Positions 54,849 through 62,694 of a stretch of 64,000 nucleotides of DNA are shown piece after piece. Source of the stretch: Metasolibacillus sp. GTDB taxonomy: Bacteria > Bacillota > Bacilli > Bacillales_A > Planococcaceae. Where the stretch lies: NCBI RefSeq assembly GCF_025291715.1, contig NZ_JAMBIZ010000002.1, positions 62,001-126,000 on the forward strand. Reading direction: 5' to 3'. A program made the position numbers and the translations under genes. Position 1 is the first letter of the stretch. Every line of letters starts with the position of its first letter. Under the pieces are notes generated by a model. That model made no database searches. It was given only the letters and a program-made list of their open reading frames with translations, and was not told the origin of the DNA.

Positions 54849-55724
54849 TTATTTATTGCGTTTGACAATATAGTTTGCAAATTCGTGGAGTAGTGTCGTA
54901 TCTTTCGATAAGCGCTGTAATGCAGCAATTGCTAATTCGAAATGCTCATTTAATTTTTCCTTTGCCCCATCTAACGTTAACAATGCAGGATACGTGCTTT
55001 TCTCGCTTGCAATATCTTTTCCCGCCGTTTTCCCTAGCTGCTCAGACGTTCCTTCAATATCTAAAATATCATCTTGAATTTGGAATGCTAAGCCAATATG
55101 ATGTGCATAGTCCACTAGTGCCACTCTTTCTTCAGCTGTCGCATGCGCTAAAATAGCGCCTGATTCAATGCTATAACGCAGCAATGCACCCGTTTTATTG
55201 ATATGCACCTGCTCAAGCTCCTGTAAATTTAATTGGCGCTTTTCGCCGTCCATATCCAAGACCTGACCACCAACCATGCCTTCTGCTCCTGCTGCAATGC
55301 TTAATAAATTAATTAATTCAATTTTTGTATCAGCTGCAATCGGCATGCGTGCTAAAATGCCAAAGCTCAACGTGTTCAGCGCATCTCCTGCTAGCGTTGC
55401 TAACGCTTCGCCATAAACGACATGATTCGTTGGCTTTCCTCGACGCAAAGCATCATCATCCATACATGGTAAATCGTCATGGATTAATGAATACGTGTGA
55501 ATCATTTCAACGCAAGCCCCAACTGTATATGCAGGTGCCATGTCGACTTGAAAATAATCACAAACAGCCGCAACAAATAATGGACGAATTCTTTTGCCGC
55601 CAGCATTTAATGAATATAGCATCGAATCCTTTAATGTAGTAGGTGCTACGATGTTTTCAACTAAATGCACCATTTCCTTTTCAATAGCTGGTGTATGCGC
55701 TTCGATAAATGTTGTTAATTGCAT
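54849..55724 (-). CDS. ispA: Farnesyl diphosphate synthase (polyprenyl synthetase)
   Basis: 291 residues. The aspartate-rich motif is SLIHDDLPCMDDDALRRGKPTNH and the second is QIQDDILDIEGT. The short FARM region and GKRIRP (NAGGKRIRPLF) are as in bacterial FPP synthases. It extends isoprenoid chains for undecaprenyl and quinone synthesis. It begins 3 bases after xseB. Confidence 0.94.
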   Translation of the reverse strand: MQLTTFIEAHTPAIEKEMVHLVENIVAPTTLKDSMLYSLNAGGKRIRPLFVAAVCDYFQVDMAPAYTVGACVEMIHTYSLIHDDLPCMDDDALRRGKPTNHVVYGEALATLAGDALNTLSFGILARMPIAADTKIELINLLSIAAGAEGMVGGQVLDMDGEKRQLNLQELEQVHINKTGALLRYSIESGAILAHATAEERVALVDYAHHIGLAFQIQDDILDIEGTSEQLGKTAGKDIASEKSTYPALLTLDGAKEKLNEHFELAIAALQRLSKDTTLLHEFANYIVKRNK

Positions 55725-55727
55725 GCT

Positions 55728-55955
55728 TTACTTCTCTCCATTCCCCGCTTGAAACGGCTGCTTATTCCCATTTTCATCAACGATTGAAATTAATTGCTGC
55801 TCCGCATGCTGCAATTTATCATTGCAAAACTTGGAATATTCCATTCCTTTTTTATATAAATCAATCGCTTCCTCTAAAGGCACCTCGCCTTGCTCTAGCT
55901 TGCGGACAATGTCTTCTAATTCGGTCATCGCCTGTGCAAATGTTAAATTTTCCAT
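55728..55955 (-). CDS. xseB: Exodeoxyribonuclease VII small subunit
   Basis: 75 residues, short two-helix protein with the motif FAQAMTELEDIVRKLEQGEVPLEEAIDLYKKGM, the XseB signature. It partners XseA. It lies 3 bases after the xseA stop. Confidence 0.95.
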   Translation of the reverse strand: MENLTFAQAMTELEDIVRKLEQGEVPLEEAIDLYKKGMEYSKFCNDKLQHAEQQLISIVDENGNKQPFQAGNGEK

Positions 55956-55958
55956 CCA

Positions 55959-57308
55959 TCATTCCCCCTTCTGTAGCTCAATGTCCATCACCTTCGCACG
56001 AACAATCCCATCTTGGTAATGAATTTCAATTGCATCATCGAGCGCTAACTGTGCAGCCTCTTTGATAACTTGGTCTTCCCGATATGTTAAATTAAAGCCT
56101 TTTTCCATCATCGCCAACGGATTTAAAGCAGCAAGTGTGCGTATTGTTGAATGCAACTGTGATTTTCCCTCGTTTAAACGATACTGTACAGCACGATTTA
56201 GCTCATTATGCAATTGTGCTAATTTTTGCTGCTCCATTTGGATTGATTTTTGAGGAGAGAAAAACTGCATTTTAGCAAATGTTTTTTCAGCCTCATTGCG
56301 TTTTTTCAGCATATATACTTGCATTGCTTGCTGCAATTTCATATCAGTGTGTGCCAAGCGCTCAATAAAAGGACGATACAATTTTTCGGGCGTTGCTAAC
56401 GGATAAGCTTGTTGATACTTTTGTAGACGATTCCTTTCAAAGCGAAGTTGCGCTGTTACAATTTGCTGTAACCTTGCCACATTCGTCGTAATGCGCTCCT
56501 TTAGCTCATGCTGGTTTGGCACAGCAAGCTCCGCTGCTGCTGTTGGTGTCGGTGCGCGCAAATCAGCAACAAAATCGGCAATTGTCGTATCGGTCTCATG
56601 CCCAACTGCACTAATAATTGGAATGCGACTTTCGAAAATTGCACGTGCTACAATTTCTTCATTAAAAGCCCATAAATCCTCAATTGAGCCACCGCCACGT
56701 CCTACGATTAACACATCACATTGTGCATGTCGATTGGCTAATTGAATGTTTTTGGCAATATTTGCAGCTGCACCTGCTCCTTGCACAAGCGTTGGATAGA
56801 TGCATATTTCCGCCTGTGGATAGCGACGTTGAATCGTTGTGCAAATATCACGAATTGCTGCACCTGTCGTCGCTGTCAACACGCCAATTGCTTTCGGAAA
56901 GGGCGGGATTGCTTGCTTAAAATTCGGATTGAATAAGCCTTCCCTTTGTAAAGTTTCCTTCAGCTGTTGAAAGGCGATAAATAAGCCCCCAATACCGTCT
57001 GGCTCCATCGTTTGTACATACAGCTGATAAATACCTGCCGTTTCGTAAATGTTGACATCCCCACGAATATAAACCATCATGCCTTCCTCTGGCTTAAATG
57101 CGAGCTTTGCTGCTGCCGTGCGAAACATCGTTGCCTGAATGCGGGCAGCATCATCTTTTAATGTAAAATAAATGTGGCCAGAGCTATGCATTTTTACGTT
57201 AGAGAGCTCTCCTTTTACATACACTTCACGTAAATGAGGGTCAGCATCAAATTTTCTTTTAATATATTTTGTCAATGCTTTGACAGTTAAATAAGAAGAG
57301 TTGCTCAA
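55959..57308 (-). CDS. xseA: Exodeoxyribonuclease VII large subunit
   Basis: 449 residues. An OB domain (SYLTVKALTKYIKRKF; VYVKGELSNVKMHSSGHIYFTLKD) is followed by the catalytic part (RGGGSIEDLWAFNEEIVARAI; SAVGHETDTTIADFVADLRAPTPTAAAEL) and a coiled coil. With XseB it degrades single-stranded DNA. It starts at TTG 57308 with GGAGA 7 bases upstream. Confidence 0.95.
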   Translation of the reverse strand: MSNSSYLTVKALTKYIKRKFDADPHLREVYVKGELSNVKMHSSGHIYFTLKDDAARIQATMFRTAAAKLAFKPEEGMMVYIRGDVNIYETAGIYQLYVQTMEPDGIGGLFIAFQQLKETLQREGLFNPNFKQAIPPFPKAIGVLTATTGAAIRDICTTIQRRYPQAEICIYPTLVQGAGAAANIAKNIQLANRHAQCDVLIVGRGGGSIEDLWAFNEEIVARAIFESRIPIISAVGHETDTTIADFVADLRAPTPTAAAELAVPNQHELKERITTNVARLQQIVTAQLRFERNRLQKYQQAYPLATPEKLYRPFIERLAHTDMKLQQAMQVYMLKKRNEAEKTFAKMQFFSPQKSIQMEQQKLAQLHNELNRAVQYRLNEGKSQLHSTIRTLAALNPLAMMEKGFNLTYREDQVIKEAAQLALDDAIEIHYQDGIVRAKVMDIELQKGE

Positions 57309-57359
57309 AGCGCTATCTCCCCTTTCTTTACCTTGTTCAGTTTAACTTGAAACATACTA

Positions 57360-57401
57360 AAAAGGAGCCGTCTGAAAAGTCATTTTGAGACGGCTCCTTT
57401 T
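57360..57401 (-). terminator. Terminator of folD
   Basis: AAAGGAGCCGTCT / AGACGGCTCCTTT, a 13-bp stem, followed by TTTTTAG on the minus strand. It carries the same CCGTCTGAAAAG flavour as the recN hairpins. Confidence 0.8.
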
Positions 57402-57405
57402 GCTT

Positions 57406-58260
57406 TTACGGCTGAACTGTTTTCGCTGCTGCTTGTACCGTATTTGCTAGTAGCATCGTAATCGTCATTGGACCAACGCCCCCTGGCACTGGTGTAATAT
57501 GTGAAGCAATACCATCTACTGCTGCAAAGTCAACATCTCCACATAAATGATTGTCCTCATCACGATTAATGCCAACATCAATGACAACAGCACCTTCTTT
57601 TACATGTTCAGCTGTAATGAAATTTGCACGACCAACAGCTGCAATTAAAATATCTGCTTGCTTTGTAAATGACGGTAAGTCAGGTGTTTTAGAGTGCGTA
57701 TATGTAACCGTCGCATCTTTTTGTAACAATAGCTGTCCCATTGGCTTGCCAACAATATGACTACGTCCAACGATCACCGCATGCTTCCCAGCGACTTCAA
57801 TACCGCTATGCTCCAATAATTTCATAACTCCATAAGGTGTGCATGGTAAATAAGTTTCTTGCCCAAGCATCATTTTTCCTACGCTAATTGGCGCAAAACC
57901 ATCCACATCTTTGTCTGGAGAAATTGTCGCGATAACTGAATCTTCATTAATATGCTTTGGCAATGGTAGCTGCACAAGAATACCATGAATATCGTTACGC
58001 TCGTTTAACTCACGAATATGCTCAAGTAGCTGTTGTTCTGAAATCGTTTCTGGCAAAGTGATTAACTCTGAATACATGCCGATTGCTTCACACGATTTTT
58101 GCTTATTCGTCACATATGTTTTCGAGGCAGGATTATTTCCTACTAATACAACGGCTAAACCAGGTGTAACGCCCTTAGCCTTTAGCTCCTCCACTTGTTT
58201 CGCTACAGAGCCTCGAATTTCTTGACCGATTTCTTTTCCATTAATAATTGCACTTGACAT
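57406..58260 (-). CDS. folD: Bifunctional methylenetetrahydrofolate dehydrogenase/cyclohydrolase
   Basis: 284 residues. Signature segments ASKTYVTNKQKSCEAIGM (catalytic Lys), GILVQLPLPKHI, VDGFAPISVGKM, VIVGRSHIVGKPMGQLL and PGGVGPMTITML. It interconverts one-carbon folates. It lies 59 bases after nusB. Confidence 0.96.
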   Translation of the reverse strand: MSSAIINGKEIGQEIRGSVAKQVEELKAKGVTPGLAVVLVGNNPASKTYVTNKQKSCEAIGMYSELITLPETISEQQLLEHIRELNERNDIHGILVQLPLPKHINEDSVIATISPDKDVDGFAPISVGKMMLGQETYLPCTPYGVMKLLEHSGIEVAGKHAVIVGRSHIVGKPMGQLLLQKDATVTYTHSKTPDLPSFTKQADILIAAVGRANFITAEHVKEGAVVIDVGINRDEDNHLCGDVDFAAVDGIASHITPVPGGVGPMTITMLLANTVQAAAKTVQP

Positions 58261-58319
58261 ACTACAATTCCTCCCAATTCACTCTATTAATTGTCTGATT
58301 GACGCTCATGACGCCTCAA

Positions 58320-58703
58320 TTATTGTTCTGTAAATTTTGAAAGCACACCATTGACAAATTTGCTTGATTTTTCATCACCAAATACTTTACAAAGCTCAAT
58401 CGCTTCGTTTAATACAACACGATTCGGCGTATCTGGTGTAAATAACAATTCATAAACAGCTAGACGTAATACAGTCCGTTCAATTTTTGGTAGACGGCTT
58501 AATGTCCAATTTTCTAGTTTGTCGCTCAGCGTCGCATCAATTTGCTCTTTTTGCTCAATTGTTCCTCGCACTAATTGCTCAAAGAAAGCATCTGATGACT
58601 GGTCCTCTAAAACGTGCTCCATCGCCTCTTCAAGTGGTAAGTCGGTACTATCTAGTTGAAATAGCACTTGCACAGCTTTTTGACGTGCATCATGTCGCTT
58701 CAT
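58320..58703 (-). CDS. nusB: Transcription antitermination factor NusB
   Basis: 127 residues, all helical: KRHDARQKAVQVLFQLDS at the start and the C-terminal LRLAVYELLF... FVNGVLSKF typical of NusB. It binds boxA with S10 for rRNA antitermination. In B. subtilis it follows accB-accC-yqhY; here none of these is upstream. Confidence 0.95.
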   Translation of the reverse strand: MKRHDARQKAVQVLFQLDSTDLPLEEAMEHVLEDQSSDAFFEQLVRGTIEQKEQIDATLSDKLENWTLSRLPKIERTVLRLAVYELLFTPDTPNRVVLNEAIELCKVFGDEKSSKFVNGVLSKFTEQ

Positions 58704-58835
58704 GATAAAAAACTCCTTCGTTATTCAATATATAGCGGCTTTATCTTAGTTGAATACATTTATTCAAGATAATATCACGTCTTATCATAGCATAATTTCC
58801 CTATCGTAGCACAGCTTGTTGCAAATTTTAAAATT

Positions 58836-58849
58836 TGAAAACGCTTTTA
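58836..58849 (+). promoter_or_regulatory. Putative cre (CcpA) site
   Basis: TGAAAACGCTTTTA matches 13 of 14 cre positions. It lies between divergent nusB and the membrane-protein gene at 58913, near TTGCTA-N18-TAAAAT. Confidence 0.4.
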
Positions 58850-58912
58850 TTTTTCTTGTTGCTAAAGTTTGGATTTCTTTGCTAAAATAGGATGACTGAA
58901 AGGAGCCATCTT

Positions 58913-59521
58913 ATGTCTTATATGATTTTTATGTTCACAGCTGCTATTATAATAGGCATCGTTAGTGGTATATTCGGTTTATCCACTCACCTCATGATTA
59001 TAGTGCTTTTCATACTAGCATTTATGAGCCTCGGCTATATTTTGTATACAATACAATTCTCAAAAAACCTGAATAGAATCCACAAATTTTTAGAAAAAAA
59101 TCAAAAGCAGCCTGTTTATCGCTATGCATTTGAAGTTGGTAACGGTTCCACTGAATCACAGCTTGAAGCAATCGACGCTATTTTAAAAAAGTACAAATCA
59201 CCTGTCATGCAAGCGACATATAAAATGCATCGCGCTCTTTTGTCAAAGAATTACGTACTAGCAATGCAGGAAATTCAGACAATTGCCAACAAGCCTATAG
59301 GGCAATACTGCATTGCAACACTTTACGCATTGCAAGGCGACCATCAGCAAGCAAGACAAATCCCTCTCAAACCAGCATGGCAACAGGCTGTTGTAGAAGC
59401 AATCATTGCGTTCAATGAACAATCACCACATTATGAGGAGAAAAAGCAGCAAGCCATTGATTTAGCACGTGGCGTTCAACGTTATATGAATGTGCATTTC
59501 TTTAAAGATTTGGAAAAGTGA
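58913..59521 (+). CDS. Two-helix membrane protein, unknown
   Basis: 202 residues. Two membrane segments at the N-terminus (MIFMFTAAIIIGIVSGIFG and LMIIVLFILAFMSLGYILY), then a helical cytoplasmic part with KKYKSPVMQATYKMHRALLSKNYVLAMQEIQ, repeat-like. No family recognised. ATG 58913 has AAGGAG 7 bases upstream. A cre-like site is about 65 bases before the ATG. Confidence 0.75.
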   Translation: MSYMIFMFTAAIIIGIVSGIFGLSTHLMIIVLFILAFMSLGYILYTIQFSKNLNRIHKFLEKNQKQPVYRYAFEVGNGSTESQLEAIDAILKKYKSPVMQATYKMHRALLSKNYVLAMQEIQTIANKPIGQYCIATLYALQGDHQQARQIPLKPAWQQAVVEAIIAFNEQSPHYEEKKQQAIDLARGVQRYMNVHFFKDLEK

Positions 59522-59550
59522 TTTAAGCCACTTTTCCAAATCTTTTTTTG
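59505..59550 (+). terminator. Terminator embedded in the end of the preceding CDS
   Basis: AAGATTTGGAAAAGTG (last codons of the CDS at 58913) pairs perfectly with CACTTTTCCAAATCTT (59529-59544), followed by T7. The stop codon lies in the loop. Confidence 0.85.
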
Positions 59551-59565
59551 TGATTCTAAAGTCCC

Positions 59566-59640
59566 GATTCGCTCAACGAAGTTACATTTTCGCTCAACCA
59601 CCGCCCAAATTCGCTCATCAAATTGAAGTTTTCGCTCATC
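59566..59640. repeat. 21-base periodic array, TTCGCTCA type (copy 2)
   Basis: TTCGCTC begins at 59568, 59589, 59610 and 59631, exactly 21 bases apart. Units alternate between GATTCGCTCA/AATTCGCTCA and TTTTCGCTCA forms, and CGAAGTNNNATTTTCGCTCA is shared with copy 1 at 11.2 kb. Confidence 0.85.
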
Positions 59641-59763
59641 GAGGACCACACCATCTTTCTACTAAATAAGACAATGAAATGACAAAACAAGTGGTTTTTT
59701 TCTACGTATGGCCTGTCCTTACTGTGAATATACTAATTAATAGGTAAAGGAGGATTGTCATTT

Positions 59764-60048
59764 ATGTTATTGCTTTTTTTAATTAACCACTGGGCATTTT
59801 TTATTTTAGTGATGGTTTTAATGATAACTGGAGGATTATTAAGCTTCCTACTGCCACGTGTTCCAACGATTATTTTTCTACTATTCTTCGTAGCAATTAG
59901 CTTTGGCTACACACGACTTTATGACGCAGCCTACTTCACAATACCTATCCTTCTCATCACATGCATTTTCACAGCAATTCCAATTGTGCTCGTTAAATAT
60001 ACATTGTATTTACAGCAAATAGGAGAGCGTTTAGAAACTTCTTCGTAA
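59764..60048 (+). CDS. Small membrane protein
   Basis: 94 residues, about three hydrophobic segments (FFILVMVLMITGGLLSFLL; TIIFLLFFVAISFGYT; FTIPILLITCIFTAIPIVLV). No family recognised. ATG 59764 has AAAGGAGG 10 bases upstream; a TTG at 59755 is too near that site. Confidence 0.7.
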   Translation: MLLLFLINHWAFFILVMVLMITGGLLSFLLPRVPTIIFLLFFVAISFGYTRLYDAAYFTIPILLITCIFTAIPIVLVKYTLYLQQIGERLETSS

Positions 60049-60099
60049 CTCCCTAGCAATTTATGGTATAACTTTGAAAACAATCGAGGGGGAAACGGC

Positions 60100-60342
60100 T
60101 TGTTTTCATTTACAGTAGATACGGAAATTTCAATTCTTCTCCGCTATCTTTTTGAAACGCTAAAAATCAATCGAGTAGAAATTCAATGTGCTATCAACAA
60201 TCATAAAAGTAAAGCCATTCCTGAAAGATTAGGCTTTATAAATGAAGGCATTAAAAGAGAAGGTCAATGGCTCTATGACCATTATGAGGATATCGTTACT
60301 TACAGCTTATTAACAAAGGATTGGTACAAGCTCGTCAAATGA
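60100..60342 (+). pseudogene. Truncated RimJ/RimL-type acetyltransferase (C-terminal half)
   Basis: 80 residues equal to the last part of the family: LKINRVEIQCAINNHKSKAIPERLGFINEGIKREG and WLYDHYEDIVTYSLL. The N-terminal half, with the acetyl-CoA loop, is missing. A TTG (60100) sits 9 bases after GAGGGGG, so a fragment may still be translated. Likely a leftover of deletion. Confidence 0.7.
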
Positions 60343-60483
60343 CGGGTTTTTTCTTTGTCACAAAATCGACAAAATAAATAGCTGAATTTTCTAATTATTC
60401 TGTTGACGTTTCCGAACTGTTATAATACAATTCAAATATAAAATAAAAAACATATAACAGTTACTATTGAGGAGGAAATGAAA

Positions 60484-60609
60484 ATGTTAGAAAACGTAGT
60501 CGAATTTTTCAAAAACTTACCTGAGAAAACTTGTGTACAGTGTGGCAAAAAGATGGAAGAGCAAAGCGAGTGCTACAGCCATAGCTGCGAGCATTGCAAT
60601 AATCAGTAA
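60484..60609 (+). CDS. yhfH: YhfH-family zinc-ribbon miniprotein
   Basis: 41 residues. The N-terminus (MLENVVEFFKNLPEKTC) and four cysteine pairs, CVQC ... C ... CEHC, match the YhfH family. Probably binds zinc; function unknown. The start at 60484 has GGAGG 8 bases upstream. Confidence 0.8.
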   Translation: MLENVVEFFKNLPEKTCVQCGKKMEEQSECYSHSCEHCNNQ

Positions 60610-60982
60610 TAATTTCAAAACAACTATCTCTAACAAGCTAGGCATCCTATCTTATTAGGGATTTTCTCACCCTAGAATCATGCTTTCTTGATAAATTTCT
60701 TATCAGTACACTGTATGTTGCAATTCCATTCGTTAACGATTTATATGAATGAACATGGTTAAAATTAAGTTATATGGAAATAAGTTTGGGCACTGACAAG
60801 GTTGATGGTTCAGCCATTATAGGTTGATTTCAAATATTTAGAAAATACATTAAAAACACCTAACAAGCGCTATTATCGCATTTGTTAGGTGTTTTTAATA
60901 AAATTGTATCCTTATATATTCATTCTAGTCATATGTCTATTCTTTTACTACTATCAAGGAAATTTCATTAGAATATATCAGA
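60610..60982. other. Non-coding gap after yhfH
   Basis: 373 bases. It holds only the terminator at 60851-60897 and weak hairpins (CTAGG / CCTAG near 60640-60680; TGATAA / TTATCA near 60690-60705). No gene or mobile-element remnant could be identified. Confidence 0.5.
60851..60897. terminator. Bidirectional terminator
   Basis: A perfect stem (TAAAAACACCTAACAA / TTGTTAGGTGTTTTTA) with a 15-base loop, A and T flanks on both sides; between plus-strand yhfH and the minus-strand lipoprotein gene. Confidence 0.85.
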
Positions 60983-61657
60983 TTAATTAGCAATTTTTAT
61001 AACTGAATTGCTTGTATAAAGCGATGCGTTATAATGATTTAATCCATCCATTATATCTGTAAAAAAACCGTAAGAAGAATTGGAGCCTACATGGACACCA
61101 GTTAAAGTATTCCCTGTCGTATTTGGACGGTAAACAGGTCCTCCACTATCACCTCCAGCATCGTATCCACCTGGATTATCTGGAACCACTACAGAAACCT
61201 TTTTAACTGTGTTATCATCCCAATTATTCCTAATTTCTCCTTTCTGAATCACTCTACCACATTGTTTAGCTGTGGAAATCCCTGCACGACACACTATTTG
61301 ACTAAATGCAGGACTAGTAGAACTAACAGCGATTAGTTTATTATCAAAAATTTCCGATGTACTATTATCTGTTGCTACCATCACTTCAATCTCAAATAAA
61401 GCACCTTCAGCTGTATGGTTTTTAGAAGATATACTAGCATTTTGCATGGCTTCTTTAATAATATTAATTTCATTCTTCGCATCAACTATATGTGTGCCTA
61501 ACGTACGATTTCCTCCTTTGCCAACTACAATAATTTTTTGAATCTCTCCTGCAAACTGAAAACTTGTTTCTGTTTGTTTTGCACCACCACAGCTAGCAAG
61601 AAGTAATGAACTAAATAAAAAAGTTAGAAATAAAATCACAAATGAAATTTTTTTCAT
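60983..61657 (-). CDS. Chimeric lipoprotein: YhfM-like N-terminus joined to half of a trypsin-like protease
   Basis: 224 residues. A lipoprotein signal ends LLLASC (Cys23). Residues about 35-95 (EIQKIIVVGKGGNRTLGTHI ... AKNEINIIKEAMQNASI) resemble YhfM-type lipoprotein domains. From about residue 115 the sequence changes to the C-terminal half of alpha-lytic/streptogrisin-type S1 proteases: QIVCRAGISTAKQCGRVI, GGDSGGPVYRP and GVHVGSN. The catalytic Ser is present but the His and Asp of the missing N-half are not recognisable, so proteolysis is unlikely. It may be a fusion by deletion, or a surface protein of a new design. Confidence 0.6.
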   Translation of the reverse strand: MKKISFVILFLTFLFSSLLLASCGGAKQTETSFQFAGEIQKIIVVGKGGNRTLGTHIVDAKNEINIIKEAMQNASISSKNHTAEGALFEIEVMVATDNSTSEIFDNKLIAVSSTSPAFSQIVCRAGISTAKQCGRVIQKGEIRNNWDDNTVKKVSVVVPDNPGGYDAGGDSGGPVYRPNTTGNTLTGVHVGSNSSYGFFTDIMDGLNHYNASLYTSNSVIKIAN

Positions 61658-61905
61658 AATAACCCTCCATACGCTGTATTAATGCTGTTTCTGTATCTTG
61701 TTATAAAATTAGACTTATTTTTTTAAAAAACGTTACAAACCTCACTTATTTTAAAAATTCTTCAAATTAGCTATTGTAAAATTTATTAAACTATCTATCA
61801 ATTGACCATAATATGGATGTTAGTTTTAGTTTTTACCCTATTTTCTCATTAATGAAACTTTTAAGATATTTTTCCGTATATAATACTAGGAAAGGAGTGA
61901 CAAAA

Positions 61906-62694
61906 ATGGAACGACAAGAAGTGTTAACAATGAACAATTTAACGAAAAGCTATGGCAATAAAGAAGTGCTAAAAGGTGTTGACTTACGTGTATATCAAGG
62001 AGAAATTATTGGCTATATCGGACCGAATGGAGCTGGTAAAAGTACAACAGTCAAGCTGATTTTAGGCATTGAGGAAAATTATGATGGTGACATTCACTTA
62101 TTTGGGGAAAATATTAAAAATAACCCGATTGACTACAAGCGGAAAATTGGCTATGTGCCTGAAATCGCTGATGTTTATGATAATTTAACAGGCTATGAGT
62201 ATTTAACATTTGTTGGGCAGCTTTATGGCTTGTCTTTAGAGGACGCTGCACATAAATCGGAAGCTTTAATGCAATTATTCGGTGTTGGTGAAGCTTATCA
62301 TTCACGTATTTCCTCCTACTCAAAGGGGATGCGCCAAAAGCTGTTAATTATTTCGAGCGTTTTACATAATCCAGATATTTTATTTTTAGATGAGCCGATT
62401 AATGGCCTAGACGCTAATAGTGTGATGATTTTCAAGGAAATTTTAACGCAGTTAGCTGCGCAAGGGAAAACGATTTTCTACTCGTCACACATTATGGACG
62501 TTGTCGAAAAAATTAGTAGCCGCATCATTTTATTGCATGATGGCAAAGTAGCAGCAGATGGCACATTTGAAGAACTGCAGGCGACAAATACAGAGGGTAC
62601 ATTGGAGCGCATTTTCAACCAATTAACAGGCTTTGACCGCCATCAAGAAATCGGTGAGCAATTCGTAGCCGTTGTTGGCGGAGGTACACAATGA
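61906..62694 (+). CDS. ABC transporter ATP-binding protein
   Basis: 262 residues. Walker A (GPNGAGKSTTVKLIL), Q-loop, signature SYSKGMRQKLLI, Walker B (PDILFLDEPINGLD) and the switch His in YSSHIMD are all intact. It is of the type paired with a single large permease. ATG 61906 has AAAGGAGTGA upstream. Its stop overlaps the permease ATG (ATGA). Confidence 0.92.
   Translation: MERQEVLTMNNLTKSYGNKEVLKGVDLRVYQGEIIGYIGPNGAGKSTTVKLILGIEENYDGDIHLFGENIKNNPIDYKRKIGYVPEIADVYDNLTGYEYLTFVGQLYGLSLEDAAHKSEALMQLFGVGEAYHSRISSYSKGMRQKLLIISSVLHNPDILFLDEPINGLDANSVMIFKEILTQLAAQGKTIFYSSHIMDVVEKISSRIILLHDGKVAADGTFEELQATNTEGTLERIFNQLTGFDRHQEIGEQFVAVVGGGTQ

Noticed and set aside
60100..60342. Complete small acetyltransferase
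   Set aside because: The acetyl-CoA-binding N-half is absent; it is a fragment of a longer family.
60610..60850. Insertion sequence remnant in the gap
   Set aside because: No transposase motifs or terminal repeats could be found in any frame.
60983..61657. Functional secreted serine protease
   Set aside because: Only the C-terminal lobe is present; catalytic His and Asp cannot be found.
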